A stretch of DNA of 64,000 bases from Mimachlamys varia (lineage: Eukaryota > Mollusca > Bivalvia > Pectinida > Pectinidae): the NCBI GenBank assembly GCA_947623455.1, contig OX392541.1, positions 10,606,719-10,670,718 on the forward strand. Reading direction: 5' to 3'. The first letter of the stretch is position 1. Every line of letters begins with the position of its first letter. Position numbers and translations under genes: made by a program. Shown piece by piece: positions 10,619 through 23,900 of the stretch. The notes beneath the pieces were generated by a model, which had not been told where the DNA came from, searched no databases, and worked only from the letters and a program-made list of their open reading frames with translations.

Positions 10619-11857
10619 AGATGAGGTCATCAAACTTTTACATCTTTAAACTTTTGTATTGATAGTCGAATTTGTCAGGTATCTTGGTTTTTAATGAAGA
10701 TTAAATGCTTACATGGTGTCAGATACAATAAACTAAAATAGTTCTACTCAAGTAAATCGAGGCTAATGAGCCCGTCGATGACGCAGAGGACGCATACTCG
10801 TGAAAATGTTTTAAAAAAGTAAATTGTTCCTATTGTGACGTCACGCCAAGGACTTCAAAACTTAAGTTATAATTGCGGCTTTTTATTTTAATGTTATGTC
10901 AAAGTATGATGCAGATTTTGATAATGTGTTAAAATAATCTGAATAACAGTTTTCATTTCAAATATATGACATTAAAACACCATGGACTATATTTAAACTG
11001 GCATACGCGTGCAGACTCGTACTCATTGTAGGAAGTGTTCTATGGTGTAAGTGCTTGCTATTGTACTTTTATATTGGGAATTACATCTTTCTTAGTGAAT
11101 GTATTCAAGTTTCCAGCGCTATGTTTAATGTTTTCATTGAGGTTTAAGACGATTCATGAGTCCGTCTATTGCTGTCTGCAGAACATTCAAATGAATTGCA
11201 GGCATTTCCGGCGGGTGATAACCATAGTGGTGACTCCAAGTTACAAAGTTTCAACAAGTAGCTGCAGGCACAGTCAGTTTACGTCGGTCTGTTTGTCAAT
11301 TTATATAGCTGTTTTGTTTCCTCGTTTCCTGAACTTGTTTTTGTTGATAATATGTACATATGGGTAGTATATACGTAATACTATGTACATTCATGATTGT
11401 CTATATTAACAATGGGGATTGTAGGGATATTTCGAGCAATGCAACACCTCCAAACGTGTTTAAGAAAAGGATATGTGCAATTTAGTTTTTACCATGGATT
11501 GTATTTGAGGAGTTTGTTTCTGATAAAGGTTGATAATATCTCTACGATTTAGATTTTACCAGAAGAATATTGGATGATCTGATGGATTGAAGAGTTAAAA
11601 TTAATGTAGAAGTCATTGTGTTGTAGAGTATTACAGTATTGTTATTATTGATAGATGGAGCACATTGCAAGAAGTTTCATGCAATGTGACATTGTGGTGA
11701 TTAATTTTTGTTTGAAATATGAGTAACTAGTTACTGATTTTAAAATAAGATTAGATCTTGTATGATATATAAGAATTATGAGATAGTGAGTCCGTTTAAA
11801 TATTTTGCACTTCATACATTACACTGTAATTTAGTTGTCTCTTTAATAAAAAAAAAT
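10619..11857. other. Intergenic, nothing recognised
   Basis: A 110-codon frame at 11035 is Cys- and Phe-rich, without start context or family match. I see no repeats or RNA genes. Confidence 0.5.
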
Positions 11858-12175
11858 CAGAGAATACCAAAGCGTCAACAAAACCATAATCCGAACTCAA
11901 ATTCGATTAAACTAGGGGCAAAATAGGAACAAAGGAAAGATTTACATGGAGACTCTCGTAAAAACACAAGAGAATAAGACCAGGTGTTCCGGTAGAGTAA
12001 GCGTCCTCTGCTTCATCGACGACACCCGCCATGTAAATCTTGGTCACATCCAAGTTAGCATCATTCTCAAAATGAGAACCGAGTCATCATTGTCATCACA
12101 ACAAGTAAACACACTAACAAGCAAACTAAAAAACGTCCATCTTCATATCACACAAAGATACAGAATGTGAGTTAC
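11858..12175 (-). pseudogene. Retroelement 3' tail relic
   Basis: Close copy of the tail at 1258-1560: TCAGAGAATACCAAAGCGTC and AGAGTAAGCG, GACACCCGCCATGTAAATCT. No RT core left. Confidence 0.7.
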
Positions 12176-13194
12176 CTCCCTTTGACTAGTACGTTTATTT
12201 CATTTCAACTTACATGTTCACGTAACTAAAGGAAAGATTGTTTATAAACAATACCTGCTTTTCAATACTTTTGACAATAACTTCTATCTTTTTGTCAATA
12301 AAATTTGTTGAAATGAAAATTGATGAAATATGTAAAAAAAAAAATCTTATTGAAATAGAGCTACCCGTAAAGTACCTATAACATTATTCAGGTGACCGCT
12401 AAGGCCATTGGACCTCTTGTTTATTGTAAGTCATCGATCACTGACCTTGAACAAATGTCATTTGTATACTATTTCACGAATAAATATTGATAACCGACAC
12501 GGGATACTAAGAAGGATGGGTCGGACAGTATTGGGAGTAAACATCAATTAAAGATGATAACAATCTGGAACGCTGTCAACATACGGGTCGGAACACAGGG
12601 CCCCGTATAGACTTACATGATAAAATAGGCGATAACTACGTATAATAATTATATTGACAAGGAGTACATCAACCGGCAATTGAAAATTTTACCTTTTTTT
12701 TTCTTCAAACTCTTAATGTTCGTTCTAAATCTCCACCTACCTAAGTAATTCTGTTACCATAGATCTTTTAATAGGACTATTCCTTCTATCAATATAGATA
12801 TAGGTATTTAACGCTTATTTTATCATGTCCCTGTGGTCGGACAGAGCGTCAGGTGTAAAGGAAGTAAACAAAGGGGAGTTTGGGGGTTTTTTTTTGGGGG
12901 GGGGGGGGTAGTGCGTCACGTTCTGACTTCTTAGTATAACAATGTTCATGGTCACCACTGTGTACCCAGTGAAGTTAAATGTTATCAGAAAATTTGGATC
13001 TTCATCGTCAGATACGTACGTATGTCTCCCGCGCGCACTGACACTGACGCAAACAAGCACGTCATGATATATGACCCGACATTTTAAACTTTGTTGACAT
13101 TTTTTTCAGCTAGTTGTCCGATTTTGTGTCACATATTCAGATTCCATCACCTTTATATTCGACCCCTGACTCCCGCTGTTACAATGCGAATGCT
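12176..13194. other. Intergenic, nothing recognised except poly-G
   Basis: A G run at about 12893-12909 is the only structure. The - strand frame across it is low-complexity. Confidence 0.5.
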
Positions 13195-13495
13195 TTAAAG
13201 GCCCAATATACCTAACTTTCGGCATAACTTGAAGCCAAAATCAAGCCTAATAACTTTTTATTTTTATAGATTTAGTTAAGATTAACTGATATCAGCAATA
13301 TTCAATATGAATTCGTATGCGGTTACCGGTACAGCAGCAGTTGAAACTCGGTTTTTGTAAACACGCGTCCATCTTGAACTGTCTTCTAACTTAACCGCTC
13401 AGGTTTACTTCGTTTTAGACTTATTTTTGCATGGTTATCAACTGGATTTTTTTCATAATTTTTCAGAATCCCGATTTTTTTTCTAAAGCCTTTAA
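13195..13495 (+). mobile_element. MITE family A, copy 4 (internally deleted)
   Basis: Left terminal repeat intact. About 80 bp missing around the centre and the right terminal repeat reduced to CTAAAGCCTTTAA. Confidence 0.83.
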
Positions 13496-13791
13496 GGTCA
13501 TTCATGACATAACATGCGATGGCAAAACTTAATCAGGTGAGTCCTCTTTTTATTAAGAAGCTAACACCTCGTGACCCCAGGAACACGCGGATTTGTAACA
13601 ATTAGTTTGGACCTCATGACTTGATCTAAAAAACCCAAAAGTGTAAAATTGCTCTAAACACCTTAATTTAGGTTTAAAACTAGCTGTAACAAATTATCAG
13701 GTCCCTGTGCTCATGACGGATGAATATCAGATCAAAATAGACGGTTTCATCCTTGCAAGCACCTTTGATCGCTTCAATGAACCCTTTGCAC

Positions 13792-14184
13792 TTAATGGCC
13801 CAATATACGTAACTTCAGGAAATTTTTCGTGATTCTGAAAAATTCTGACAAAAAATCCAGTTAATGACCATGCAAAAATAAGCCTAAAACGAAGTAAACC
13901 TGAGCGGTAACTAACAAGAAACTCTTGACAGAAAACTCCAAAGAATTGAAAATAATTCAGGTGTGGTCCACTTCAACAACAAACCGAAGTAAGAAGACAG
14001 TTCAAAATGAACCCGTGTTTACAAATACCGAGTTTCAACTACTGCTGTACCGGTAACCGCGTAAGAATTCATCTTTAATATTGCTGATATCAGCTAATCT
14101 TAACTAAATGTCTAAATATAATCAGTTATTAGGCTATATTTTCGCTTCAAGTTTTACCGAAAGTAACGTATATTTGGCCTTTAA
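13792..14184 (-). mobile_element. MITE family A, copy 5
   Basis: Reverse orientation and full length, only about 300 bp from copy 4, so the pair forms an inverted repeat of about 1 kb overall. Confidence 0.86.
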
Positions 14185-14395
14185 AACATGTGCGATCGAT
14201 CGACTTTTCATTCTACATGTACTTAACTTTCGCGCCATCGATGATTTCTTCCAACATCGAAAAACAATGCGGCCTTACTCTGCCTTTCATCTGATTTTCA
14301 TATAATTTCGGCGCCACCGATGAGCTCTGATGCTCGTTATAGTATTGTTTATATATTAATTAAATTCCCACCCAAGTTCCTCCGTAAGCAGGTCC

Positions 14396-14560
14396 CAGTT
14401 TCATTATCGTCACTTTCTTTAAATTCTTTAACTTCGATAATATTACAGCATCAAAGTTCCTTAACTTATAATTATCCCTTAATTATCTTATCCTGACGAA
14501 ATTTGAAGTAAAAATTTCCCTTATGTTAAGGATCGTTGATGAAATAAGGGCCAGCACAGA
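14396..14560. mobile_element. Foldback element family E, decayed copy 2
   Basis: CAGTTTCATTATCGTCACTT to AAGGATCGTTGATGAAATAA; same layout as the copy at 8899 but weakly paired. Confidence 0.55.
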
Positions 14561-15055
14561 TGAATATTGCGTTCATAGACCTATGGACGTCATTTGATCA
14601 ACGCCATTCAGAAGCTTCTTCTGCTGCCTCAATTAACACGGGGAAAGACCATTAAAACAAACGTTTAATAACGTTATGCTTTTCCAAGAAACTCACTTGA
14701 AGACACGATCGCTTCAATATATGATAATAAAATAATTCATGTATTTAGATCGGTAATAAAGCTAAAATTTCGAATGTAAATATACAAGTAAGCAATAAAT
14801 ACGCAATATTCATGCCGGTATGAATATGATTTAGATACGTGCGTTTAAAGATAGAATGTATGCCATATGAAACAGGTGTAGCATTCAAACGAAAGTAGAT
14901 CAAGTTTTGAAGCCAATCTTTGTTACAGCAGATTTAAATGATATTTATTATTGGGTAGAGTGATTTCAACTCCTGTCACTAAAGTAGGTAAAGATTCACG
15001 AATAGATATACAGCTAATGGACATATATATAGGATAATATTTAGTTAGTTTTTGA
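14561..15055. other. Intergenic, nothing recognised
   Basis: AT-rich sequence between the decayed foldback at 14396 and the one at 15056. Confidence 0.5.
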
Positions 15056-15240
15056 CCTAAACTAGGATGTTTAGAGTAATTTTTTACACTTTTGAGGGGT
15101 TTTGTTCAATTTCCAATAAAAATGCCCCCTCAATGGTCATAAAGGCTATATGACCATTGATGGGGCATTTTGATCAAAAATTGATCTCCCCCCCCCCCCC
15201 CCTCCCCCCAAGTAAAATTACTCTATACACCCTAGTTTAG
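15056..15240. mobile_element. Foldback element with nested hairpin and poly-C
   Basis: Outer arms TAAACTAGGATGTTTAGAGT and its inverted partner at the right. An inner hairpin pairs TCAATGGTCATA with TATGACCATTGA, flanked by AAAATGCCCC and GGGGCATTTT. A 17-nt C run at about 15187. Confidence 0.75.
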
Positions 15241-15739
15241 ATCCGATCCAAAAGTAGCTGTAATAAATTCTCATGTCCCTGTGGTATAAACTGTGTATTA
15301 TTTTTAAAAGCTCCTAGGTAACGTTTTCGTTACTATCGTTTGGAGTGCTTGACCTTTTCGCTATATTGTTGATCTTTATCATTTCAAAGTAAGAATAAAT
15401 GACATTTCGCAATTCCTCAATGAAAACGGGTTAAACGGGTCAGAGGTGCGCAGATGAACTCTTTGTGGTTACACGAGTTAGTGGCCTGTAAACTATCTAT
15501 GAACTTGGTTTCGGGTCAAAGGAGAAATCGCTCCCTGACCGAAATACTAAATTATAGCAATTCTTTTTTAAGTTAAATCTGGGTATTCCGGGGAAACTTC
15601 CCAAGAATACGTTAAATGAAATCGTCATTTTTCTACAATGATGTGAGAAAACCCTATTAATACACAGATTGGAGAAAATGTAATTTGCAAATGACTCGAA
15701 GTCATCTTTATTTTTAATGATTGTCTCAACTGTGAGTAC

Positions 15740-16890
15740 CCCAGTACATAGAGGGGAGATGTGACCTGAGGTAGTCACAGTACATAGAGGGGAGATGTGA
15801 CCTGAGGTAGTCACAGTACATAGAGGGGAGATGTGACCTGAGGTAGTCACAGTACATAGAGGGGAGAGGTGACCTGGGGTAGTCACGGTACATAAAGGAG
15901 AGAGGTGACCTGAGGTAGTCACAGTACATAGAGGGGAGAGGTGGCCTGGGGTAGTCACAGTACATAGAGGAGAGAGGTGACCTGAGGTAGTCACAGTACA
16001 TAGAGGGGAGAGGTGACCTGAGGTAGTCACAGTACATAGAGGTGAGAGGTGACCTGAGGTAGTCACAGTACATAGAGGGGAGATGTGACCTGAGGTAGTC
16101 ACAGTACATAGAATGGAGAAGTTACCTGAGGTAGTCACAGTACATAGAGGGGATATGTGACCTGAGGTAGTCACAGTACATAGAGGTGAGAGGTGACCTG
16201 AGGTAGTCATAGTACATAGAGGGGAGATTTGACCTGAGGCACTATGTACTGTGACTACCTCAGGTCAACTCTCCCCTCTATATACTGTGACTACCCCAGG
16301 TCACCTCTCCCCTCTATGTTCTATGACTACACCAGGTCACCTCTCCCCTCTATATTCTGTGACTACCACAGGTCATCACTCTCCTCTATGTACTGTGACT
16401 ACTTCAGGTCACCTCTCCCCTCTATGTACTGTGACTACCCCAGGTCACCTCTCCCCTCTATATACTGTGACTACCTCAGGTCACTTCTCTCCTCTATGTA
16501 CTGTGACTACCTCAGGTCACTTCTCTCTTCTATGTACTGTGACTACCTCAGATCACCTCTCCCCTCTATGTACTGTGACTGTCTCAGGTGTCACTTCTCC
16601 ACTCTATGGACTGTGACTACCCCAGGTCACATCTCCCATCTATGTACTGTGACTACCCCAGGTCACCTCTCCCCTCTATGCACTGTGACTACCTCAGATC
16701 ACCTCTCCCCTCCATGTACGGTGACTACCCCAGGTCACCTCTCCCCTCTTTTGACTGTGACTACTCCAGGTCACCTCTCCCCTCTTTGGACTGTGACTAC
16801 CCCATGTCACATCTCCCCTCTATGTAATGTGACTACCCCAGGTCACCTCTCCCCTCTATGTACTGTGACTACTCCAGGTCACATATCCTA
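15740..16890. repeat. 36-bp minisatellite in two inverted arms
   Basis: Left arm (15740-16236) has about 14 units of GTAGTCACAGTACATAGAGG plus GGAGATGTGACCTGAG. The right arm (16240-16890) has about 18 units of the reverse complement. The arms meet at 16237, making a potential hairpin or cruciform of roughly 500 bp. As 36 is divisible by three, both strands hold long open frames of a 12-residue repeat (TVTTSGHLSPLC), which I do not regard as genes. Confidence 0.95.
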
Positions 16891-16977
16891 ATTCACTGCT
16901 ATAGTTAAAACATTTTGGATTTTATGCGTATACGTTATGAATATATCTTTAAAATAAGCGCATCCAGTTTAAAGTCC

Positions 16978-17232
16978 ATTGACGCGGTGGCCGCGGTGGC
17001 GTAAAGTGTTAAAGTGTCCCGACATTCTACCACTAACCCTCGACCTCTGGGTTGCGAGTTCGAAACCAACGTGGGGCAGTTTTCGGGTAATGACCGTAGA
17101 TCGATGTATTTTCTCCGGGTTCTCCGGCTTTCCTCCTCGAAAACCTGGCACGGCCTCAAATGTCCCCGACTGTTAAATAGATCGTAGTAGGACACCAAAC
17201 AGAATTTTTCTTTAACCAGTTTAAAAACCATC
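16978..17232 (+). mobile_element. tRNA-derived SINE, copy 1
   Basis: Degenerate A-box region (GCGGTGGCGTAAAGTG), B box GAGTTCGAAACC (17057-17068), then the family body TTTTCTCCGGGTTCTCCGGC and ACTGTTAAATAG. Just upstream of GDA. The tRNA part resembles a class II (Ser/Leu-like) tRNA. Confidence 0.75.
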
Positions 17233-17678
17233 GATGATACATACGCGTCTACATATCAAAATTACTGTCAGTATATGTAACTTCTTTTTTTTCAAAATCA
17301 CCTCTAGCTGTAATGCCCAAGGTAAAGTATCATTTGTCATTAAAATCACATCCCTTATTATAGTACATAGGGCTTGCGATATGCTCTACTTCATATAAAA
17401 AAAATTGGGTTTTTACAAATATCATGCAACCGTCTGTGTTTGTGTGAAATACTTAAGTGTTGTGACTTTACCGAACCAGATATTCATCATCACGTAACTA
17501 AAATAAACTCGGCGGGTATTTTTTTACATTCTAGGTCATTCTATTGTTCCGTTCGGTACGGGTACTGGTATCGAAATACGACGCGAGTGACGTCTTTATA
17601 CACCCAAACACGCCACCTGATGGTTTGTGGTGGATGTTTTTTAAGGCGTGCGCACCCCATCCGAATCCTTCCAAGCTG

Positions 17679-17770
17679 ATTGGTTCATATAGACAACACC
17701 CATTTAAAGTATATTTATTTTGAAAAAAATAAAACAGGTTTATATATATTAAGCTTGTCTAGCGCTCGTG
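17679..17770 (+). promoter_or_regulatory. Candidate GDA core promoter
   Basis: An inverted CCAAT box (ATTGG, 17679-17683) and a TATA-like tract TTTATATATATT (17739-17750) lie 108-179 bp before the GDA start codon. If the TATA tract works, transcription would begin near 17770, giving a 5' UTR of about 85 nt. This is inferred from motif and spacing only; TATA-like runs are common in AT-rich DNA. Confidence 0.4.
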
Positions 17771-17857
17771 TTGTGGTTTGGTATTAAAACACTGATAGAC
17801 ATCAGACGATCACAACACCTGGTTATTTACTGCCTGTTTATACATAAGCGTTACGAC

Positions 17858-17974
17858 ATGCCGGAAACGAGGACGAACCCGACTTTTGCCATCGTAGGAA
17901 CGTTTGTCCATTCGTCCGACAAAGAAGCGCTAATTACTCTCCAAAAACACTGTCTAGGAATAGCCAATGGGAAG
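17858..17974 (+). CDS. GDA: GDA coding exon 1 (residues 1-39)
   Basis: Encodes MPETRTNPTF through LGIANGK, with the conserved GTFVHS strand. Donor AAG|GTAAGC, phase 0. An in-frame ATG at 17768 would add 30 residues. The 17858 start is preferred because the distance to GTFVHS matches the human protein. Confidence 0.93.
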
Positions 17975-20900
17975 GTAAGCATTTTTTATTGTCAATTAGG
18001 CGAAACCCAATTGAAAAGATGAAGTTCCTTAGTTACATATTTTTATAAACGTGACAAAAGACAGAAAAATCCTCACATATTTCCAAAAAGGAGTCAGGAT
18101 CCAGTTTCACAAACATTCTTTTACTTAAAAATCTGCAATGGAAAGCATTACAGAAATTAAGGGAAAATATTAAGTTTAGATACTAACCATAACATAACAT
18201 TCTTTAATGCTTTCTTTGATAGTTTGAAGTTATTGAATTTCCTAAAGTAATGGAAGGTTCATGAATCTAGGGCCAAGGGATGTATGGTTAACTTCTTGAA
18301 AGAGATTTCCGAAATTGGAAAATAAAGACAAGGAAATATAGAATGTGTTTTTAAAAGTCCTCACTCTTAATACAGCACGCTAGCACCTGAAATATTCCTC
18401 TGATTAAAGTATGTGCCATTTAAACAATAAAGAGGAAATTGAGATATAAAATGTTTAGTTAAGGTTCCCTGTGATACTGCCGCCAAACACCAGAGTAGTT
18501 TTTCTTGTATAGAGTAACCCCCCCTTTTTTCGTCTTGGATATACAGTCGAACCTTGTTATCTCGAAATTGGTGGAAACGTCGGGAACTTTTGAGCTGAGT
18601 GTTCGAGTTAACCGAGTCGAGGTTGACTGAAACGTGGGAAATGTTCGATTTACCTGATTTTTCGAGTTGACCGAGTTTCAAATGTTTGTTATGAAGTTTT
18701 GGCGAGACCGACAAAATTATTCAATTTAAACGGGTGTTCGAGTTAAACGAGTTCCAGATAGCGAAGTTCGACTACCTAGAGTTGATATCTGTTGGTTAGA
18801 GTAAATGTAACAACTCTGTTTCTTCATTAAAAATAAATGAGTTGAATACATTATCATAAAAGATATATAATTTGTTAAAAAAGATGTTCACCTCCGGCAT
18901 AAGTCGAATAAATTCAAAAGATGATTTAGGTCGGAGACAAAACAATGAGGTGGACTATTATTTAATATCATATTGATGACTGTGTCAGTCACCATAATAC
19001 TTTTATATTATGATATAATATTATAATGGATCAGAAGTACCTGTCATGATATATTGGGGTTTATTTTACCTGTGATTGCATTAAATATACGGACTAAGTG
19101 ATAACACTTCCGCATTTGACCAATTGGGTTTAGCGTTATGCACAAAGAAACCAGATCAACTGGACTCTTCTGTTTATTTATTTTTTAATTATGAACTCGT
19201 GGTGTCTGATCATATTTTGTTGAAGTAACAAAACCGCGAATCTGTAATTAGGTTTTACTTAATCATACCTATTTTGTACATACATACACTCTCTCTCTCA
19301 CGTTTTGTCATGTTGTTTGTTTAAAAATATGCTTGTAAATTGATAGGAAAGGGCTTGATATACGTTCAATAACTTGTGCCCAATCCCTTTAATGACCAAT
19401 AAAATATGTTTAAATCAAATCTGTGTAACATATGAAAACAGCATTCTTACATTATCTAAATTCCATGTAAATCACACCGGGGTATATTGTCTGTAGGATA
19501 TTTACATATCTAATAACATTTTTTTAATCTGTATTTAAACATAATTGTGTTTAAAATCAATATATTTCAATTCTTACTCAAATTGGACTCGGTGAAATTA
19601 CCAGATGTTACCGGTTTCATTAGCCCCTTGCTTTTGACAAGTTTAACATTGCCTGCGCGTACGAATTTTCAAAGGGAGATAACTAGAAAGACACGTTGAC
19701 ACAAAGATCAAAGAAATATACGTAACTTTAGGGAAAACTTGAAGCGAAAATCAAGCCTGATACCTTTTTATAGTTATAGATTTAGTTAAGATTAACTGAT
19801 ATCAGCAATATTCAAGATGAATTCTTACCCGGGTACTGGTACAGCAGTCGCTGAAACTCGGTATTTGTAAACACGCGTCCATTTTGAACTGTCTTCTAAC
19901 GTCGGCTTGTTGTTGAAGTGGGCCCCACCTGAGTTATTTTCAATTCTTTGGATTTTTTTGTCAAGAGTTTCTTGTTAGTTATCGCTCAAGTTTACTTCGT
20001 CTCATGCTTATTTTTGCATGGTTATCAACGGAATTTTTTTTCAGAATATTTCGGAATTACGAAAAATTTCCTGAAGTTACGTATATTGGGCCTTTAAAGG
20101 TTTGAATCTTGCTTTCGTCGATTTAATGGGTTGATGAATTGAGTTGGTCTTGAAATAAATTCACCATGAACTGCTCTCAAGTTAATTAAATTTGTTTCAA
20201 GGCCAACTCAATTTATCACCCCATGAAATCGACCAAAGCAAGATTTAATCCTGAAATAGATTAATTTAATTTGACGTAAAATTAAAAATTGAAGCTGAGT
20301 GACATTCAGACGATACATTATTAACAATTGTTTATTGATAAAATTATAGTTCTGTAATCCTTGTGAAATAATAATAATCATATATATCAGAATTGTTGGC
20401 AACGTATTTCGTTCATCTAACATACATTGAAAGAAGTACGTATTAAACACACCGTGTCATCGCGTCAGGTGTCGCGGTTATTTCGTGCTATACTTTGATG
20501 TCGCTTTATTTGGCGCGGGCTTTCCCAATAATTAAACTGACCACATCAGACATTGGCTACACGATATCTTATTATCAAGTACGGATTCCTTTGTATTTTT
20601 CATTCTAGTTGATTTTAAAAAAAAAAATCGGGTTCACTTAATTGCCTCTTTAACAAAAAAAAAAGAACGAGCTTATAAATTAAAAAAACAAATATGAGTA
20701 GTATTGCTATAAATACTGTATAAACATCTTAGCAATGACATTGTTTAAAATATTTATAGTGTATAGGTAAAGTTACATTATGCTGAGGTTTCGCTGTGTC
20801 ACTGCAGAGCAGAACGGGCTGTTCGCCAAGGATAATAACATTAGTCAGAGCAACGGTGTATCCCATCTGTTACTGTATAATCTAATCTGTAAAATCATAA

Positions 20901-23900
20901 ATCTAACTTTTTTACAACACGTACTGGGAAGTACTTATTACAATTTAACGTCAGCACAGGTAAATAAAACACATTTACCACAGCATCAACACAGGTAAAT
21001 AAAACACATAAGACACAGCGTCAACACAGGTAAATAAAACACATATACAACCCCATCAACACAGGTAAATAAAACACATATATATACCAAAGCGCCAACA
21101 CAGGTAAATAAAGCACAGGTATATACCAAAGCGTCATCACAGGTAAATAATACACATATACCTCATCATCAACACAGGTAAATAAAACACAGGTATATAC
21201 CAAAGCGTTAACACAGGTAAATAAAATACAAACATATACCGCGGCGTCAACACAGGTATATACCACAACGTCAACACAGGTAAATAAAACACAAATATAT
21301 ACATACCACAGCGTCAACACAGGTAAATAAAACACAAATATATACCACAGCGTCAACACAGGTATATACCACAGCGTCAACACAGGTAAATAAAACACAA
21401 ATATATATACCACGGCGTCAACACAGGTAAATAAAATACAAACATATACCGCGGCGTCAACACAGGTATATACCACAACGTCAACACAGGTAAATAAAAC
21501 ACAAATATATACATACCACAGCGTCAACACAAGTAAATGAAACACAAATATATACCACAGTGCAACACAGGTAAATAAAACACAAAACTATACCACAGCG
21601 ACAACACATGTAAAATAAAACACAAATATATACCACAGCGTCAACACAGGTAAATAAAACACAAATATATACCACAGTGCAACACAGGTAAAATAAAACA
21701 CAAAATCTATCTTACATTATGTCAAAGCATATCAAGCGACGTGACGTCACAATGTCTCAACAATGACGTGACGTCACGATTACGGTAAACTATGGTGTGT
21801 ACATAAGACCACCACCAGCTCTCTCCACAAGTGTCTATCCTTTGCCTTTCTCCCTGCTTCCTTCCAACCTATCCTCAACTCTTTCAGCTCCTTCTCTACT
21901 GTCCGCCTCCATGTTTCCTTTTGCCTTCCCCGCTTCCTCTTCCCATCCGGTGTCCAATTTAGAGAGACTCTTGTTGTACTGGTCTTGTCTCATAACCTCA
22001 TTACCTATACATAGTGTAAATTGCTTAAATTTTAGGCTGATTGCCATAATGTCATTTTGCTTAAGACATTGAATTAGTAGGTACGGCTATTTAACACCTG
22101 TATCAAATACAGTACATTCCACTTTATAGCATGTTGAATTTGTCAGACAAAAACATGATATTAACAGGAATGTGACATTAAGAGAAACATGTCTTCCTAT
22201 TAAATCTAGTACTTTTCCAATCTCCATAACTAAAAGTAAGCCATTCAATGTACACACACGAAGATGTTTCTATCTGTATAAGATAACATTATTGCATTGA
22301 AAATCTTATTGTTATTTTCTACTTTCTATGCAATGTTTTTTTCAAGTTGTATCTGAAATCAATGATAATGACATCATTTTCTGAATATATTTCATGTGAT
22401 TGGTTAAAAAACATGATATTATAAAAAATTCACCTCAAAATACATGAAATTAATCAAATAAAACTACATAAATTATATAGAAGGAGAAATGGTGATTGGG
22501 AAAACATTATATAAAGGGGAATGTGATATTTACAGGGATTATATTAAATAGAATCCAGTGTATTGTTAAACAACATTTTAGTACACTGATTCTATATAAC
22601 AAATAACTATCGGGACTTCGCCAGTTATAGATGTAGAGGGTCCTACATGCGTGTCAATTTGATATGGAATTTCAGTGTTTTGTTTAAAGGCCCAATATAC
22701 GTAACTTTAGGCATTTTTTCGTGATTCTGAAAAATTCTGGGAAAAATCCAGTTAATAACCATGCAAAAATAAGCCTAAAACGAAGTTAACCTGAGCGGTA
22801 ACTAACAGGAAACTCTTGGAAGAAAAATCCAAAGAATTGAAAGTAATTCAGGTGTGGCCCACTTCAACAACAAACCGAAGTTAGAAGACGGTTCAAAATG
22901 GACGCGTGTTTACAAATACCGAGTTTCATCTACTGCTGGTAGTACCGGTAATCGTGTTAGATTTCACCTTGAATATTGCTGATATCAGCTAATCTTACCT
23001 TAATCTATAAATATGATAAGTTATTAGGCTTGATTTTCCCTTCAAGTTTTGTATATTGAGCATTTAAGCGATTTCCATAATTTGATTTGTTTCACGCCTT
23101 TAGGCGAAATAAAAGTCATCGACAAGAGTGAAAGATCGCATAATAATTAAGGAGAAATTGCGTCGAAGCTCAAATTCATTTCAGAATCCCTGTAAGATTA
23201 GAAAAAAAGTATACCCTGACGGTACGATTTTCAGTTCCGAAGCAATCATGTGACGTCATTTATATTTTGACGTCACAATAGTGATGTTTCACATATTAAT
23301 TCCATAATTATTTCATGGCGGAATGCCCTAATAAAAATAGTTTTGTATGATATAAATAGAGGATATCTAAACGTATCTTCGGTAATACCAATTATATTTC
23401 ACGAGCGGGGCCAATATTTTTATATTTTCGCACGAGAGAAGAAAAATTATCAAAATATAAGCCACACGAGTGAAATATATTTGGTATAACTGAAGATACT
23501 GTTAGATATTTTGTTTATTACAGTTTTTACAGCAGGACCTACCCGGGCAGCTTTTCATTTTCCTCTTTGGACGTTTATGAGCAGCGTTTTCATTGGTCAA
23601 ATCAGAAAAAGTGATATTTTTCATTAAATAGAGGTTATACAACGAGTGGTTGTTGGATATGGAATTTATTTCACTCGAGTTAACTATTTTTTTTAAAGTT
23701 ACAAAGACACGACCTTTAGCGAGTGACTTTTGTAACTTTTCAAAAATAGTTAACGAGAGTGAAATAAATTCCATATTCAATAACCAAGAGTCGTGTGACC
23801 TGTTTCTACCACAATAATATTAAGTCGCAGTGGCAGTGTTGTTTTCTGTGAACCGCGGAATATTTGCGTCACATCATCTCGTATATATTCCCGCCAAATT

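Noticed and set aside
11035..11367. 110-codon frame
   Set aside because: No splice sites, promoter or family resemblance; length is possible by chance.
15497..16891. 237-, 215- and 127-codon frames with TVTTSGHLSPLC or MYCDYLRSPLPS repeats
   Set aside because: Both strands and several frames of the 36-bp array are open, as expected for a unit divisible by three. Nothing favours coding.
16978..17232. Possible tRNA gene (A box and B box)
   Set aside because: No cloverleaf can be closed. The sequence recurs with a conserved non-tRNA body, so it is a SINE.
17768..17857. Upstream in-frame ATG for GDA
   Set aside because: It would add a 30-residue extension with no family counterpart, and it lies about at the likely transcription start if the TATA tract is used.
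18367..18714. 115-codon - strand frame
   Set aside because: Lies mostly within the pogo-like MITE; no conserved domain.
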